Shown piece after piece: positions 13,939 through 22,202 of a stretch of 25,808 bases of DNA. Both the position numbers and the translations under genes were made by a program. The stretch lies in IMG/VR virus record IMGVR_UViG_3300042987_001222, positions 1 to 25,808 of that record; one strand, given 5' to 3'. The DNA is from a virus. The notes below the pieces were generated by a model. The model saw only the letters and a program-made list of their open reading frames with translations. It ran no database searches and was not told the DNA's origin. Each line of letters opens with the position of its first letter. The stretch's first letter is position 1.

Positions 13939-14117
13939 GTCGGGCAGGGATGGTCGCTAAGTACATCCATCATTTCGCCAGTGCATATGGATGGCACCCG
14001 AGCGAGATCCTTGCCCTGTCTATGCAGGACGCAAACGCGTTATTTGGTGCCTCGCTCGAGGCTCAAGGCCACCGTATTCGTCCGATAGTGGATGACCCAC
14101 GCCTTTGTGAGGCATGA
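13935..14117 (+). CDS. T-like extension, read by -1 frameshift to make GT fusion
   Basis: The -1 frame from CTG 13935 encodes 60 residues that look like true protein: LSRAGMVAKYIHHFASAYGW, then HPSEILALSMQDANALFGAS, LEAQG, and a tail ending DDPRLCEA. HPSEILALSM resembles the end of many T-type extensions. With the G part it gives a 187-aa GT protein. Separate initiation at ATG 13950 is possible but has no properly spaced ribosome site. The stop overlaps the next gene as ATGA at 14114. In lambda the GT:G ratio is critical to tail assembly, and the same is inferred here. Confidence 0.85.
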   Translation: MSRAGMVAKYIHHFASAYGWHPSEILALSMQDANALFGASLEAQGHRIRPIVDDPRLCEA

Positions 14118-14764
14118 AACTAACACTCTCAATGGATCTGACGAACTTCAACCGAGTGCTCGGGATTTACCTCCAGAACTCACGGAAAGAGGTGAAGAGC
14201 ATCGTCGGGAGGAAGTTTCGCGATGTCGTTATTCGCGCCGGCAAGTTTCACATGGACACTCGCGCCGAGACGCTGCAAGCCATCGAAAGGCGGAAGAAGG
14301 ACGGAAACCTGAGAATCTCCAAACGGATCATCGACCGCGTTGGTGCTCGCCGCTCGAAACTCCAAGCCGAACTGGAAAAACAAAAGAAATACATCGGCAA
14401 GAGGGGCAAGCGGGGAGAACTGGCCGTGGTCAAAATGATGATGGCTGCCGCGCAACTGCAACGCACAACAGTGCAACAAGACCGCTGGGGCCTCGAGATC
14501 AAGCAGCGACAAGACGCAGCCGGTCGAGCAGGGGCGTGGGGATGGCTAGTCAAGGGAGCCAAGTTTGACACCATCGAGTCGAAGCACCCCGCCGCAGTCG
14601 TGCGAAAGTTCGACGGACTTCTTGAGACGTACCTTGAGATCCAAAACAAGCGACCCGGGATCAGTTCGTTCGTCGACCGCAAAGGCTACATCGAAAAGGC
14701 GTTGGGTGCAGTGGCCGCTGACATGGCCGAGTACCTTTATCGCAAACTTGGGATCACAATATGA
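14114..14764 (+). CDS. Unidentified basic helical protein between GT and tape measure
   Basis: 216 aa, very basic in its middle (ERRKKDGNLRISKRIIDRVG, KLQAELEKQKKYIGKRGKRG) and mainly helical, with a C-terminal IEKALGAVAADMAEYLYRKL. That C-terminal pattern recalls HK97 gp10-type tail proteins, which have a similar A..l..a...E.a helix, but the resemblance is slight. Lambda has no gene here. Both ends are ATGA overlaps, so it is made with GT and the tape measure protein. A DNA- or tape-binding role is conceivable from charge alone. Confidence 0.65.
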   Translation: MKLTLSMDLTNFNRVLGIYLQNSRKEVKSIVGRKFRDVVIRAGKFHMDTRAETLQAIERRKKDGNLRISKRIIDRVGARRSKLQAELEKQKKYIGKRGKRGELAVVKMMMAAAQLQRTTVQQDRWGLEIKQRQDAAGRAGAWGWLVKGAKFDTIESKHPAAVVRKFDGLLETYLEIQNKRPGISSFVDRKGYIEKALGAVAADMAEYLYRKLGITI

Positions 14765-16953
14765 GCACAGCCACAATCCGCATCGGCGCAGACACGAGCA
14801 ACTTCAGGCAGGGGCTCACTCAGGCAGGGTCTCAGCTTCGATCATTCGCCGCGTCGGTCGCTTCCGTCGCAGGGGGACAAGCTCTCTTCGCTGGCCTTCA
14901 AGCTGGTATTGGTTCCGTCGGTAATGCTTTCCGCGCACTCGGTCAGACGTTCGCCGAAAGCATCTCGGTGGCCGGAGAGTTCGAGGCCGTGGTGGCTCAG
15001 TTCACCACATTTTATAAGTCCGCCGAGACAGCGCAGGGTGCCGTCTCCGAGTTGGCAAAATACGCCGCAACAACCTCTTTTCAACTGAGCGAGGTGGCCA
15101 ACGCTGGCGCATCGCTCGCCGCCGCAAACGTACCGGCCGAGCAACTCAAGGAGTCGATTCGAGTGATCGGAGACATCGCCGCCGCGACGAAAAAGCCGAT
15201 GGCTGAGATCCTTCAGCCATACGTGAAGACGCTCTCGGTCGGTAAGATGCAGACTGAGACTTTCCTTCAGTTCCTCGAGCGAGGGATTCCCATCGGCGAA
15301 GAGTTGAAAAAGGCTCTCAACCTCAGTGACGCTGGACTTCAGGAGGCACTGACGAAGAGCAAGATCTCAGCGCAGGACATGGTTAACGCGCTCCAAGCGA
15401 TGACCACCACGGGCCTTTTCTCGGGTGCCGCAGCAAACCAAGGCCAGACGCTGAACGGGCTCATCTCGACTCTCAAAGACAACGTGGAGGAGGTAAAGCG
15501 GAACCTCGGCCTCGCAGCGTCGGAGGGGCTCAAACCCCTCATCGAGTTTGCTCAAAATCTCGTCGGGAAGTTCGCACCGATCGGGACCGCTCTCGGCAAC
15601 ATTTTCTCAACGGCCACCAAGAAGGCTCTACAGTTTTCAAACGACTTCAGCGCAGGCTTCGGACGAGCCGTCGACACATCGGTGCGAGCGTTTCAAATCA
15701 TCGAAGGAGCGATCCAAAACGGGACGCTCTGGGACATCCTCACGGTCTCAGGGAAACTTGCATTTGCCGAGGTGCAAGCATTCGGGATTCGGGCACTTGA
15801 AGGCATCACGGAGGTGTTCTCTGGGGCTGACCTCATCGGGGCTCTCGCTCCAGTGGCTGACTCGTTCATCGACCGGATCGTCAACGCTGGACCAGCCATC
15901 GGGGCCGCTCTCGAGTCTCCGCTTGGTCAGGCATTCATTCGCGCAGTCGATGCGTTCGCGTCCTACCTCAAGCAGCAAATCGGTTTCGCAGTGGCGGGGC
16001 TCGCTGACATTGCATTGCCAAGTTTCATATCTCCGACCCGCAACGAGACGACGGGGCGAGGAATGCGGATGGGTGGCCTCGGTCTAGAAGGGCCGATTGG
16101 ATTTGCCTCCGGTGGTGTCACTTCGGCGCAGGCCGGCGAGATGCTCGCGGCGCAGGCCGCCGGCTACCCGACACCGCTTAGCCCGGGCGAGGTGCGCGAG
16201 ACGTTTGCGAACGGGAAGCGCATCACCTACAACACCAAGGAGTCGTTTTCCAACGGTGTCATCGTGCCTCCGAGCAACGCTGACGCTTACGCTGAGGGAA
16301 CACCGGGACAAGGAGTGATCGCCGCATTCGAGCGTGGGTTCAGTCGTCAGACAGCAGCGACCGAGAAGCTCCAAGTTCAGAACGAGCGACTCAGAACCGA
16401 GTTGGCCAAGCTCACCGAGGCCGCGCTTCGAAACGCAACGGCCATCCGCGAACAGTCGAGCACCCTCAAAAACCAGACGGAGTTGACCGCGAAGACGGCT
16501 CAGGCTGAGGAGAAGAAAAGCAAGGCCACCAAGACCGGTGACTTCTTTACCTCGCTGGAGAAAATCGGAGGTGGCCGACGGATGATGAACCTCGCGCCTC
16601 GAGGAGAGATGATCGGGCTCGAGGGCAGAGCACCCGGACTTCGAGGGGCTGGAGATCTCGGTGGAGGATTCGCAGCGTCACCGGCATTTCTCGCTGCCAA
16701 GAAACGCGAGGAGATTGCCAAAATCCCTGTCCAAGGGCCACCCGCCGAGGAGTTCTTTCGGATCCAGCGTGAGAACCTCAAGCAGGCAACCGACATCGTC
16801 GCCGAACCATTCCCGCTTCCCATTCCCGGGGGCGACAAAACGGATCCTGTCATCCGCTCGATCCAAATCTGGCAGCAAGCGGTCACTGGCAAGCTCGACA
16901 ACGTGGTCAGCGCGATCAGTAAACAAGGCTCCCTCAACGTGGCCGTGGTATGA
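14761..16953 (+). CDS. Tail tape measure protein
   Basis: 730 aa, the largest complete gene here. The start IRIGADTSNFRQGLTQAGSQ is the typical opening of tape measure proteins, followed by an Ala/Gly-rich hydrophobic stretch (about 31-60), then the conserved region with FEAVVAQFTTFYKSAETAQG, YAATTSFQLSEVANAGASLA, FLQFLERGIPIGEELKKALN and ALTKSKISAQDMVNALQAMT. Hydrophobic helices follow to about 430. A charged coiled coil lies at about 530-590 (VQNERLRTELAKLTEAALRN). It sets tail length and is injected with DNA; its length is moderate for siphoviruses. The position after G/GT and before tip genes agrees. The ATG is in an ATGA overlap. Confidence 0.9.
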   Translation: MSTATIRIGADTSNFRQGLTQAGSQLRSFAASVASVAGGQALFAGLQAGIGSVGNAFRALGQTFAESISVAGEFEAVVAQFTTFYKSAETAQGAVSELAKYAATTSFQLSEVANAGASLAAANVPAEQLKESIRVIGDIAAATKKPMAEILQPYVKTLSVGKMQTETFLQFLERGIPIGEELKKALNLSDAGLQEALTKSKISAQDMVNALQAMTTTGLFSGAAANQGQTLNGLISTLKDNVEEVKRNLGLAASEGLKPLIEFAQNLVGKFAPIGTALGNIFSTATKKALQFSNDFSAGFGRAVDTSVRAFQIIEGAIQNGTLWDILTVSGKLAFAEVQAFGIRALEGITEVFSGADLIGALAPVADSFIDRIVNAGPAIGAALESPLGQAFIRAVDAFASYLKQQIGFAVAGLADIALPSFISPTRNETTGRGMRMGGLGLEGPIGFASGGVTSAQAGEMLAAQAAGYPTPLSPGEVRETFANGKRITYNTKESFSNGVIVPPSNADAYAEGTPGQGVIAAFERGFSRQTAATEKLQVQNERLRTELAKLTEAALRNATAIREQSSTLKNQTELTAKTAQAEEKKSKATKTGDFFTSLEKIGGGRRMMNLAPRGEMIGLEGRAPGLRGAGDLGGGFAASPAFLAAKKREEIAKIPVQGPPAEEFFRIQRENLKQATDIVAEPFPLPIPGGDKTDPVIRSIQIWQQAVTGKLDNVVSAISKQGSLNVAVV

Positions 16954-17597
16954 GCTTAAACACCGAGTTCCCAATCTCCGCGCAGGTCGACGAGCAAGGT
17001 GCCATCGAGGTCGTTTTCCGCACCCGCTATGCGCGAACGGGACCCAACACCGAGCCCTACGAGTGGCCAGCAACAAAGACCCTTGGCTCAATCCAGCTGG
17101 CGTTGGTTGGGGCGAAGGAAAACGTCGAGATGCTGAGTGACAGCCTCGGAACCTCGGAGGGAACTTACAGAGGTGCCGCTTTCACCAAGAACTTCGTCAC
17201 CGTCGAGGGGACAATCTCAAACGAACCCATCACCGCGCATCCAGACTTCACGACGTGGGCGGGAGATGCCGAGACGCCAAACACGAGCAATGCCATCTGG
17301 GAGGACTACGACGGCGCGAAACGGTTCGTGCAGTTTCGCGACGACTTCGAGTTGGCTGGCATCACCACCTACCTCGCGCCGCAGTGGACATTCAATCTCA
17401 CTTGGATGGCCATCAACGCAGACGACGCGACGGTGCCTGGGCAGGTCTACGCGCTCCCACCGATCCCAAACTTCGCGATGTTCAACGGCCTTTCACTCCT
17501 CGGGACTTCCGTCTCGCAGGAGCAAAACGGGGCCTCGTGGAAAATCACCGCTCAACTCCTCGGCGCACCAGCATGGTCGTCGGACATCTACACTTAA
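16950..17597 (+). CDS. Distal tail protein, copy 1 of a tandem pair
   Basis: 215 aa, beta-rich: AIEVVFRTRYARTGPN, TYRGAAFTKNFVTVEG, NEPITAHPDFTTWAGD, KRFVQFRDDFELAGITTYL, APQWTFNLTWMAIN and the end WKITAQLLGAPAWSSDIY. It is paralogous to the next protein (17599), most clearly in EPITA.P.F..LAG, KRFV.F...L.G..SY/TYL and WKIT...WSS.IY. The place directly after the tape measure gene is where distal tail or baseplate hub proteins lie, but I see no Dit or gpM/gpL signature. It starts in an ATGA overlap. Confidence 0.7.
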   Translation: MSLNTEFPISAQVDEQGAIEVVFRTRYARTGPNTEPYEWPATKTLGSIQLALVGAKENVEMLSDSLGTSEGTYRGAAFTKNFVTVEGTISNEPITAHPDFTTWAGDAETPNTSNAIWEDYDGAKRFVQFRDDFELAGITTYLAPQWTFNLTWMAINADDATVPGQVYALPPIPNFAMFNGLSLLGTSVSQEQNGASWKITAQLLGAPAWSSDIYT

Positions 17598-17598
17598 A

Positions 17599-18303
17599 AT
17601 GTCCCGAATCTTCAAAGGCGAAACAGCGGTCAAAACCTCGCACTCGTTTGACACTGACGAGTGGGGAAACGTCATTCAGACCTCGGTCCACATTTTCAAG
17701 GACAATCAAATCAACACCATCATTAGCCCAACTGGTTTACCGGACATGGGCGCAGACACGCAGCGGAGCATTATCTCGCGCTCGATGACGTTCGACGAGG
17801 GCTCACAAACCACGATGCTCGAGCAAAGGAGCGTCTATGCCTACGCATCAGCCGCGAAGAAACGGTTGAGCATCGATGCCAACAGCGGGACCGAACCGAT
17901 CACCGCCAACCCGAGATTCCAAGACCTCGCGGGGACACCCGAGAATCCGAACGAAACGAACGCGCTATGGGTCGCATCGAACGACACCGAGTCAACCAAG
18001 CGATTCGTGGAGTTCAAAAAGCCTGGGCTGGTCGGCGTCTCGTCTTACATCGCCGGCAATGGATGCACGTTGAAGGTGACCTACTTTGACATCTGGAGTG
18101 CGTTTGCTCAGACGGTCAACGACATCGGGAAAATCTCGTTCCCACCCGTCGCAATCTGGGGGAGCACTCAATCGTGGCTACTCGCTGGGGCAACAGCAGA
18201 GCCGTTTGGAGAGCGTTGGAAAATCACGCTCATGTACCGCAATGCCTCGGCGAACTACGGGCAGTATACGGGCGCGGGATGGTCATCTCTTATCTACTCA
18301 TGA
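17599..18303 (+). CDS. Distal tail protein, copy 2 of a tandem pair
   Basis: 234 aa, beta-rich: RIFKGETAVKTSHSFDTDEW, SIISRSMTFDEGSQTTMLEQ, EPITANPRFQDLAG, KRFVEFKKPGLVGVSSYIAG, GCTLKVTYFDIW, ERWKITLMYRNAS and GWSSLIYS. It shares its central and C-terminal layout with the 215-aa protein upstream, so the two likely arose by duplication and may form stacked or mixed rings at the tail tip. ATG 17599 comes two bases after the previous stop with leader CACTTAAA. An earlier in-frame ATG at 17137 lies inside the upstream gene. Confidence 0.7.
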   Translation: MSRIFKGETAVKTSHSFDTDEWGNVIQTSVHIFKDNQINTIISPTGLPDMGADTQRSIISRSMTFDEGSQTTMLEQRSVYAYASAAKKRLSIDANSGTEPITANPRFQDLAGTPENPNETNALWVASNDTESTKRFVEFKKPGLVGVSSYIAGNGCTLKVTYFDIWSAFAQTVNDIGKISFPPVAIWGSTQSWLLAGATAEPFGERWKITLMYRNASANYGQYTGAGWSSLIYS

Positions 18304-19427
18304 TCCCGACGGTCACAACACCGGGGCCCATCGGGCGCACGCTCTCAGCCATCCGTCGGGAGTTGGTGCGCTTGCAGGTTCAAAAAACCAAAGACTTCAC
18401 CGCCAACGAAACGCCGAGGGGCACGTTTCTCAAGATTGCTCCACCTAGGACAATCACCGAAGGAGAGCCGCAGGGCACACGCTACCAGCCTTTTTTGAGC
18501 GAGGGATCAACTCGCTATTTCGTGACTCCGTGGCCGTACGGACTCGTTGGACCGATCATCCAAATCGGGGACCGTCAATATCGTGGGTTCGCTTTGAGCG
18601 GAGGATCCAAGCGCATCGTGGCCACCGTGATGCTCCGAGCAACCGCAACGCGCAACGCCGCAGTGGATTACGACCCCGAGAACTCCAATCCGGAAACTTA
18701 CGCGATCCTCAATTCGATCTACCTGATCCACACAGAGGATGTCAGTTTCGGCACCAGACAGACATCGTTCGACCCGCTGACGGGCTTTCAAGGGCTCAAC
18801 TTCGGAGGGCAGAACTGGTTCTTTCCGGTGAAACTGGTTGACACATGGAACGAACCGGCCTCTCGCATTTCGGCTGATGACATCGTGCAGACCGGAGACC
18901 GCAAGATCCCGCTTGAGCCGGGTGAGCAGGACAACCCGTGGTATCCGACCGAGTTTGTCAAAGAGTACGAGGTCGACGTTCTGGTCGGGTTCATCCATCA
19001 AACAGGCACGACGGGCTCAACAAGTGGCTACGTGCTAGACGGGTTCGGGAGCGACATGGCAGCGATGCCAGAGGAAACTGAAATCACGGGCGGGAAGGAC
19101 TTTCTCAACGATCAACCGTACCCGCGATGGCATGCCGAGGTTGAGCTTCAAGCGCGGGTCACGGTTCCTAGCTGTGATCCGGAGGAGACGTTTTCCAAAC
19201 CCGTCGAGGAGTTTGGTTTCATGCTCCGGAACCGCGATGAGAACGGCTACATCCCGGGCAGTGAGTACCCGGGCAGCGATCAGACGCACCCACTCCGCAA
19301 CAACTACCAGCGACAATCCGCTTTCATGCTTCCACTTTTAGGAGGCGGTGGCGGGACCGGAATCCCATCTAGCTTTCGAGGGCAAACAGCGACCAACGAC
19401 CTAAGAGAAATCCCATCATGCCTGTGA
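18300..19427 (+). CDS. Unidentified tail-tip protein
   Basis: 375 aa. The N-terminus is helical and basic (PIGRTLSAIRRELVRLQVQK), then a long beta-rich body: TRYFVTPWPYGLVGPIIQIG, VAATVMLR-like strands, NFGGQNWFFPVKLVDTW, WYPTEFVKEYEVDVLVGFIH, RWHAEVELQARVTVPSC. The end is Gly-rich (LLGGGGGTGIPSSF). No family is recognised. Gene order puts it at the tail tip, after the paralogue pair and before fibres, and its large beta content fits a hub or baseplate component. It starts in an ATGA overlap; the track back to 18174 lies in the previous gene. Confidence 0.65.
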   Translation: MIPTVTTPGPIGRTLSAIRRELVRLQVQKTKDFTANETPRGTFLKIAPPRTITEGEPQGTRYQPFLSEGSTRYFVTPWPYGLVGPIIQIGDRQYRGFALSGGSKRIVATVMLRATATRNAAVDYDPENSNPETYAILNSIYLIHTEDVSFGTRQTSFDPLTGFQGLNFGGQNWFFPVKLVDTWNEPASRISADDIVQTGDRKIPLEPGEQDNPWYPTEFVKEYEVDVLVGFIHQTGTTGSTSGYVLDGFGSDMAAMPEETEITGGKDFLNDQPYPRWHAEVELQARVTVPSCDPEETFSKPVEEFGFMLRNRDENGYIPGSEYPGSDQTHPLRNNYQRQSAFMLPLLGGGGGTGIPSSFRGQTATNDLREIPSCL

Positions 19428-19981
19428 TCCCACGTCTCAAAAGCGGTGGCCAGTTGGCCTCTGCCATCAATGCCATTATCGACTACCTACCACGGTTGGC
19501 CATCCAGTCGACGCCTGACATCACGGCGACCGTGACCCCGCGTGGCCAGCTGGTCTCGCTCAAGAACCGTCGGACAACCCAGACGGCAGCACCATCGGCG
19601 ACGACAAACTTCCCATTTAAGGTGACCGTTCGCGCCGACAATCCCGGCTCTCCGAGCCCGACATACAAAGTGTTTGTGCGTTGGGGGACGGTCAACGGGC
19701 AGAGCGTCATGACTTACCCCGAGGAAGAAGTCGGGACGGCCGCTGACGGCAAACGGGTGGTGCTCAGCGTGGTCGGCAACTTCTCCTCGACGGCATCCAC
19801 GGGCATTTCCAATCCATCTCTCGCCATCGAGGACACTAGTGCGCTGCTTGTGGCCGGTGAGGTCGGGGGGGCCATTAACTACCGAATCGTGCTCGCTTAC
19901 ATCATGGAGGAGGAGGATGGGACCTTCACCGTTTCGCAGCAAACGGGGGGTCATCAAATCATCGGTCTCTATGGGGCATGA
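19418..19981 (+). CDS. Unidentified tail protein
   Basis: 187 aa. A short N-terminal helix (GGQLASAINAIIDYLPRL) leads into strands: DITATVTPRGQLVSLK, FPFKVTVRADNPG, TYKVFVRWGTVNG, KRVVLSVVGNFSS, YRIVLAYIMEEEDGTFTVSQ, ending HQIIGLYGA. The helix-then-beta form is common among proteins that link fibres to the tail tip, but no specific family is recognised. It overlaps the previous gene by 10 bases and has no clear Shine-Dalgarno (AAGAGAAATCCCATC before ATG). Confidence 0.65.
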   Translation: MPVIPRLKSGGQLASAINAIIDYLPRLAIQSTPDITATVTPRGQLVSLKNRRTTQTAAPSATTNFPFKVTVRADNPGSPSPTYKVFVRWGTVNGQSVMTYPEEEVGTAADGKRVVLSVVGNFSSTASTGISNPSLAIEDTSALLVAGEVGGAINYRIVLAYIMEEEDGTFTVSQQTGGHQIIGLYGA

Positions 19982-20006
19982 CAGTTGATGACGGGCGCAA
20001 GAGTGA

Positions 20007-21041
20007 ATGCTCACGCTCACCGTCGCTCTCGACTCTGGCCTCGTCTACGTTGGCGGTCTCCGCCGCTCAGACGATCAGGAGGTGCTGCTCCGCAATGGGG
20101 ACGTGATACCGACTGCCATCGAGTTTCGCAGCACCATCTCGAGCACCTCGACGGTCGACATGGGCTCATCCACGGGCCTCAGGTTGACCGTGAAACCGAA
20201 GGGTGACTTTGACGCTAACCCTCTCCTCTCGTTTGCCAGCTGGACCCGCACGGTGACGGGCTCAACCGTTGACTACCGAGCGACGCTCAACACGGCCTCA
20301 GGTGAGATTGACCGCCTTCTCGGCATCGATCCCTACGACTCCGCCGAGGTCGTGGCCATCCAGACGACAGCCACCACGGCGAACGGAGTTTACTTCGATC
20401 TTGCTGACTCGGTCGGACCGGTGCGCGTTTGGATGGGCACCTCATCCTCGACGGGGCCGGAGGCTCCAGAGGGTGGCCGTCTCATCAAGGTTACCACGCT
20501 CGGAACCGAGAATGCGTCAGCGATGGCCGCGAAGATTGCGACCGCTCTCGATGCGGACTTGGCCTTCGTCGCTTCCTCATCCGCCGACATCGTGACCGTG
20601 GCCGCGTCGACATTTGGCCAACGTCAGGCACCGCACTGCAGGTCATCCGGCTACGGTGTCACAGTGGTTGTCGCTGGCGGAGATGAGACGGTGACAGACC
20701 TCCCATCAGTGGTGCTCCAAGCGGAGATTGCGTGGTCTTACTCTGGAAACCTTACGACGACTCAGGCACTTCGATGGAAGGTCCAGAACACGAACCGCCG
20801 CGCATCGCAGCCGGTCTCGCTACCTTTTTTCGACACGTCCAACATCGCCGCAACAGCCGTGCAATTTGTCGCTCAGGGCCTCACATCGCCCCAGCAAGCT
20901 CAGGCCCGAGCGAACATTGGTGCCGGAGCCGCGATCGCTGGCACAGGCGCGGACGGTGACGTCGTCGGCGTTGTCGGCGGTGTGACGACCTACACGACGC
21001 TTGCCGCTTTGGGCGCATCAGTTGACGGTGGCCAAGTTTAA
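20007..21041 (+). CDS. Tail fibre-region structural protein
   Basis: 344 aa, beta-rich with many Thr, Ser, Val and Gly. The N-terminal half holds LVYVGGLRRSDDQEVLLRNG and GLRLTVKPKGDFDANPL; the middle has SVGPVRVWMGTSSSTGPEAP; near the C-terminus VAQGLTSPQQAQARANIGAG is a motif familiar from phage fibre proteins (short helix preceding fibre shafts). The final part is Gly/Val-rich. A stop codon sits immediately upstream in frame (20004), so ATG 20007 is the earliest start. It is probably a fibre base or adaptor. Confidence 0.65.
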   Translation: MLTLTVALDSGLVYVGGLRRSDDQEVLLRNGDVIPTAIEFRSTISSTSTVDMGSSTGLRLTVKPKGDFDANPLLSFASWTRTVTGSTVDYRATLNTASGEIDRLLGIDPYDSAEVVAIQTTATTANGVYFDLADSVGPVRVWMGTSSSTGPEAPEGGRLIKVTTLGTENASAMAAKIATALDADLAFVASSSADIVTVAASTFGQRQAPHCRSSGYGVTVVVAGGDETVTDLPSVVLQAEIAWSYSGNLTTTQALRWKVQNTNRRASQPVSLPFFDTSNIAATAVQFVAQGLTSPQQAQARANIGAGAAIAGTGADGDVVGVVGGVTTYTTLAALGASVDGGQV

Positions 21042-21056
21042 CAACATCAAGATATT

Positions 21057-22193
21057 ATGCCGAACACGATCCAACTTAAACGCCGCACGACCTCAACGGG
21101 CGTGTCAGGCATCACGCTCGCAACTGGTGAGCTACTCTTCCAAGAGTTTGACAACCAGCTGCTCATCAAAAAGTCCAACGGGGACATCGTTCCGGTCGGT
21201 GGCGAAGGCACTGCCACTTCCGAAGGGATGGTCACCACGGCCAACCGGAACCAGACGATCCAAGGTACGAAAACGGTCTCCGGAACGCTAAACATCACAG
21301 GTCAAATCCAAATCGCAGGGACGCAGGTGACCGCGGACGCCGCCGAGTTGAACAAGCTCGACGGGGTGACGGCAACGACCGCCGAACTCAACACCGTCGC
21401 AGGTGTGACGGCTGGTACGGCGAGCGCGAACAAGGCTCTGGTGGTTGATGCCTCGAAGAACCTGACCCTCGGTGCCGGGCTGATCTCGACGACCGGAGTG
21501 CCGACCGCGGATGCTCATCTGGCTAACAAGAAGTACGTCGATGACGTCGCACAAGGGTTGGACATCAAATCCTCCGCTCACGTCGCAACGACCGAGGCAC
21601 TACCCGCTTGCACCTACAACAACGGATCCAGCGGAGTCGGAGCAACGCTCACAGCAGATGCCAACGGAGCACTCACCATTGACGGCCACGCAATCAACGC
21701 GGGAGAATACGTGCTCGTCAAAAACCAAGTGGCAGGCCTTCAGAACGGCATCTACACGGTCACGAGTGCAGGCGCCGCCGATGGCCCATTCATCCTGACC
21801 CGCCGCACGGATGCTGACAGCGGCACCGAGTTGAGTGCTGGTTCATTCGTCTTCATCGAGCAGGGGAGTTCCAACGCATCAACGGGTTGGGTGGTTTCCA
21901 CGTCAGGCGGAATCACGATCGGGACGACAGCCATCACCTTCACTCAGTTCTCGTCCGCTGGCGTGGTTGACGCTGGGGACGGACTGCAAAAGAGTGGAAC
22001 GACGCTCTCGGTCAAAACCGTATCGTCGAGCCGCATTGCCGTCTCATCGAGCGGGGTCGACTTGGCCGCCTCGGGTGTCACCGCCGCGTCGAATCAGGTG
22101 CTGTTCACGGTTGACACCTACGGGCGCATCACGAGTGCAACAAACTCGATTCCAGCTTCGGCAGGGATTTCCATCGACTGCGGAGACCTCTAA
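21057..22193 (+). CDS. Tail fibre with LNxLxG-type repeats
   Basis: 378 aa. The N-terminal module (1-49) starts MPNTIQLKRRTTSTG and has LATGELLFQEFDNQLLIKKS, a recurring attachment module in tail fibres. Residues 93-120 have ADAAELNKLDGVTATTAELN, a fibre-shaft repeat. DAHLANKKYVDDVAQGLDIK (152-171) is a conserved fibre motif. A beta-rich domain follows (AINAGEYVLVKNQVAGLQNG, IYTVTSAG, ILTRRTDADS, STGWVVSTSGGITIGTTAIT), then a stem ending TNSIPASAGISIDCGDL. The protein should be a trimeric fibre used in host contact. The leader is A-rich (CAACATCAAGATATT) without a Shine-Dalgarno. Confidence 0.82.
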   Translation: MPNTIQLKRRTTSTGVSGITLATGELLFQEFDNQLLIKKSNGDIVPVGGEGTATSEGMVTTANRNQTIQGTKTVSGTLNITGQIQIAGTQVTADAAELNKLDGVTATTAELNTVAGVTAGTASANKALVVDASKNLTLGAGLISTTGVPTADAHLANKKYVDDVAQGLDIKSSAHVATTEALPACTYNNGSSGVGATLTADANGALTIDGHAINAGEYVLVKNQVAGLQNGIYTVTSAGAADGPFILTRRTDADSGTELSAGSFVFIEQGSSNASTGWVVSTSGGITIGTTAITFTQFSSAGVVDAGDGLQKSGTTLSVKTVSSSRIAVSSSGVDLAASGVTAASNQVLFTVDTYGRITSATNSIPASAGISIDCGDL

Positions 22194-22202
22194 TCTTAGG
22201 GG

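Noticed and set aside
20590-20690. Possible frameshift error in the 344-aa fibre-region protein
   Set aside because: The segment around QRQAPHCRSSGYG looks slightly unusual, but both sides read well in one frame and no compensating shift is needed.
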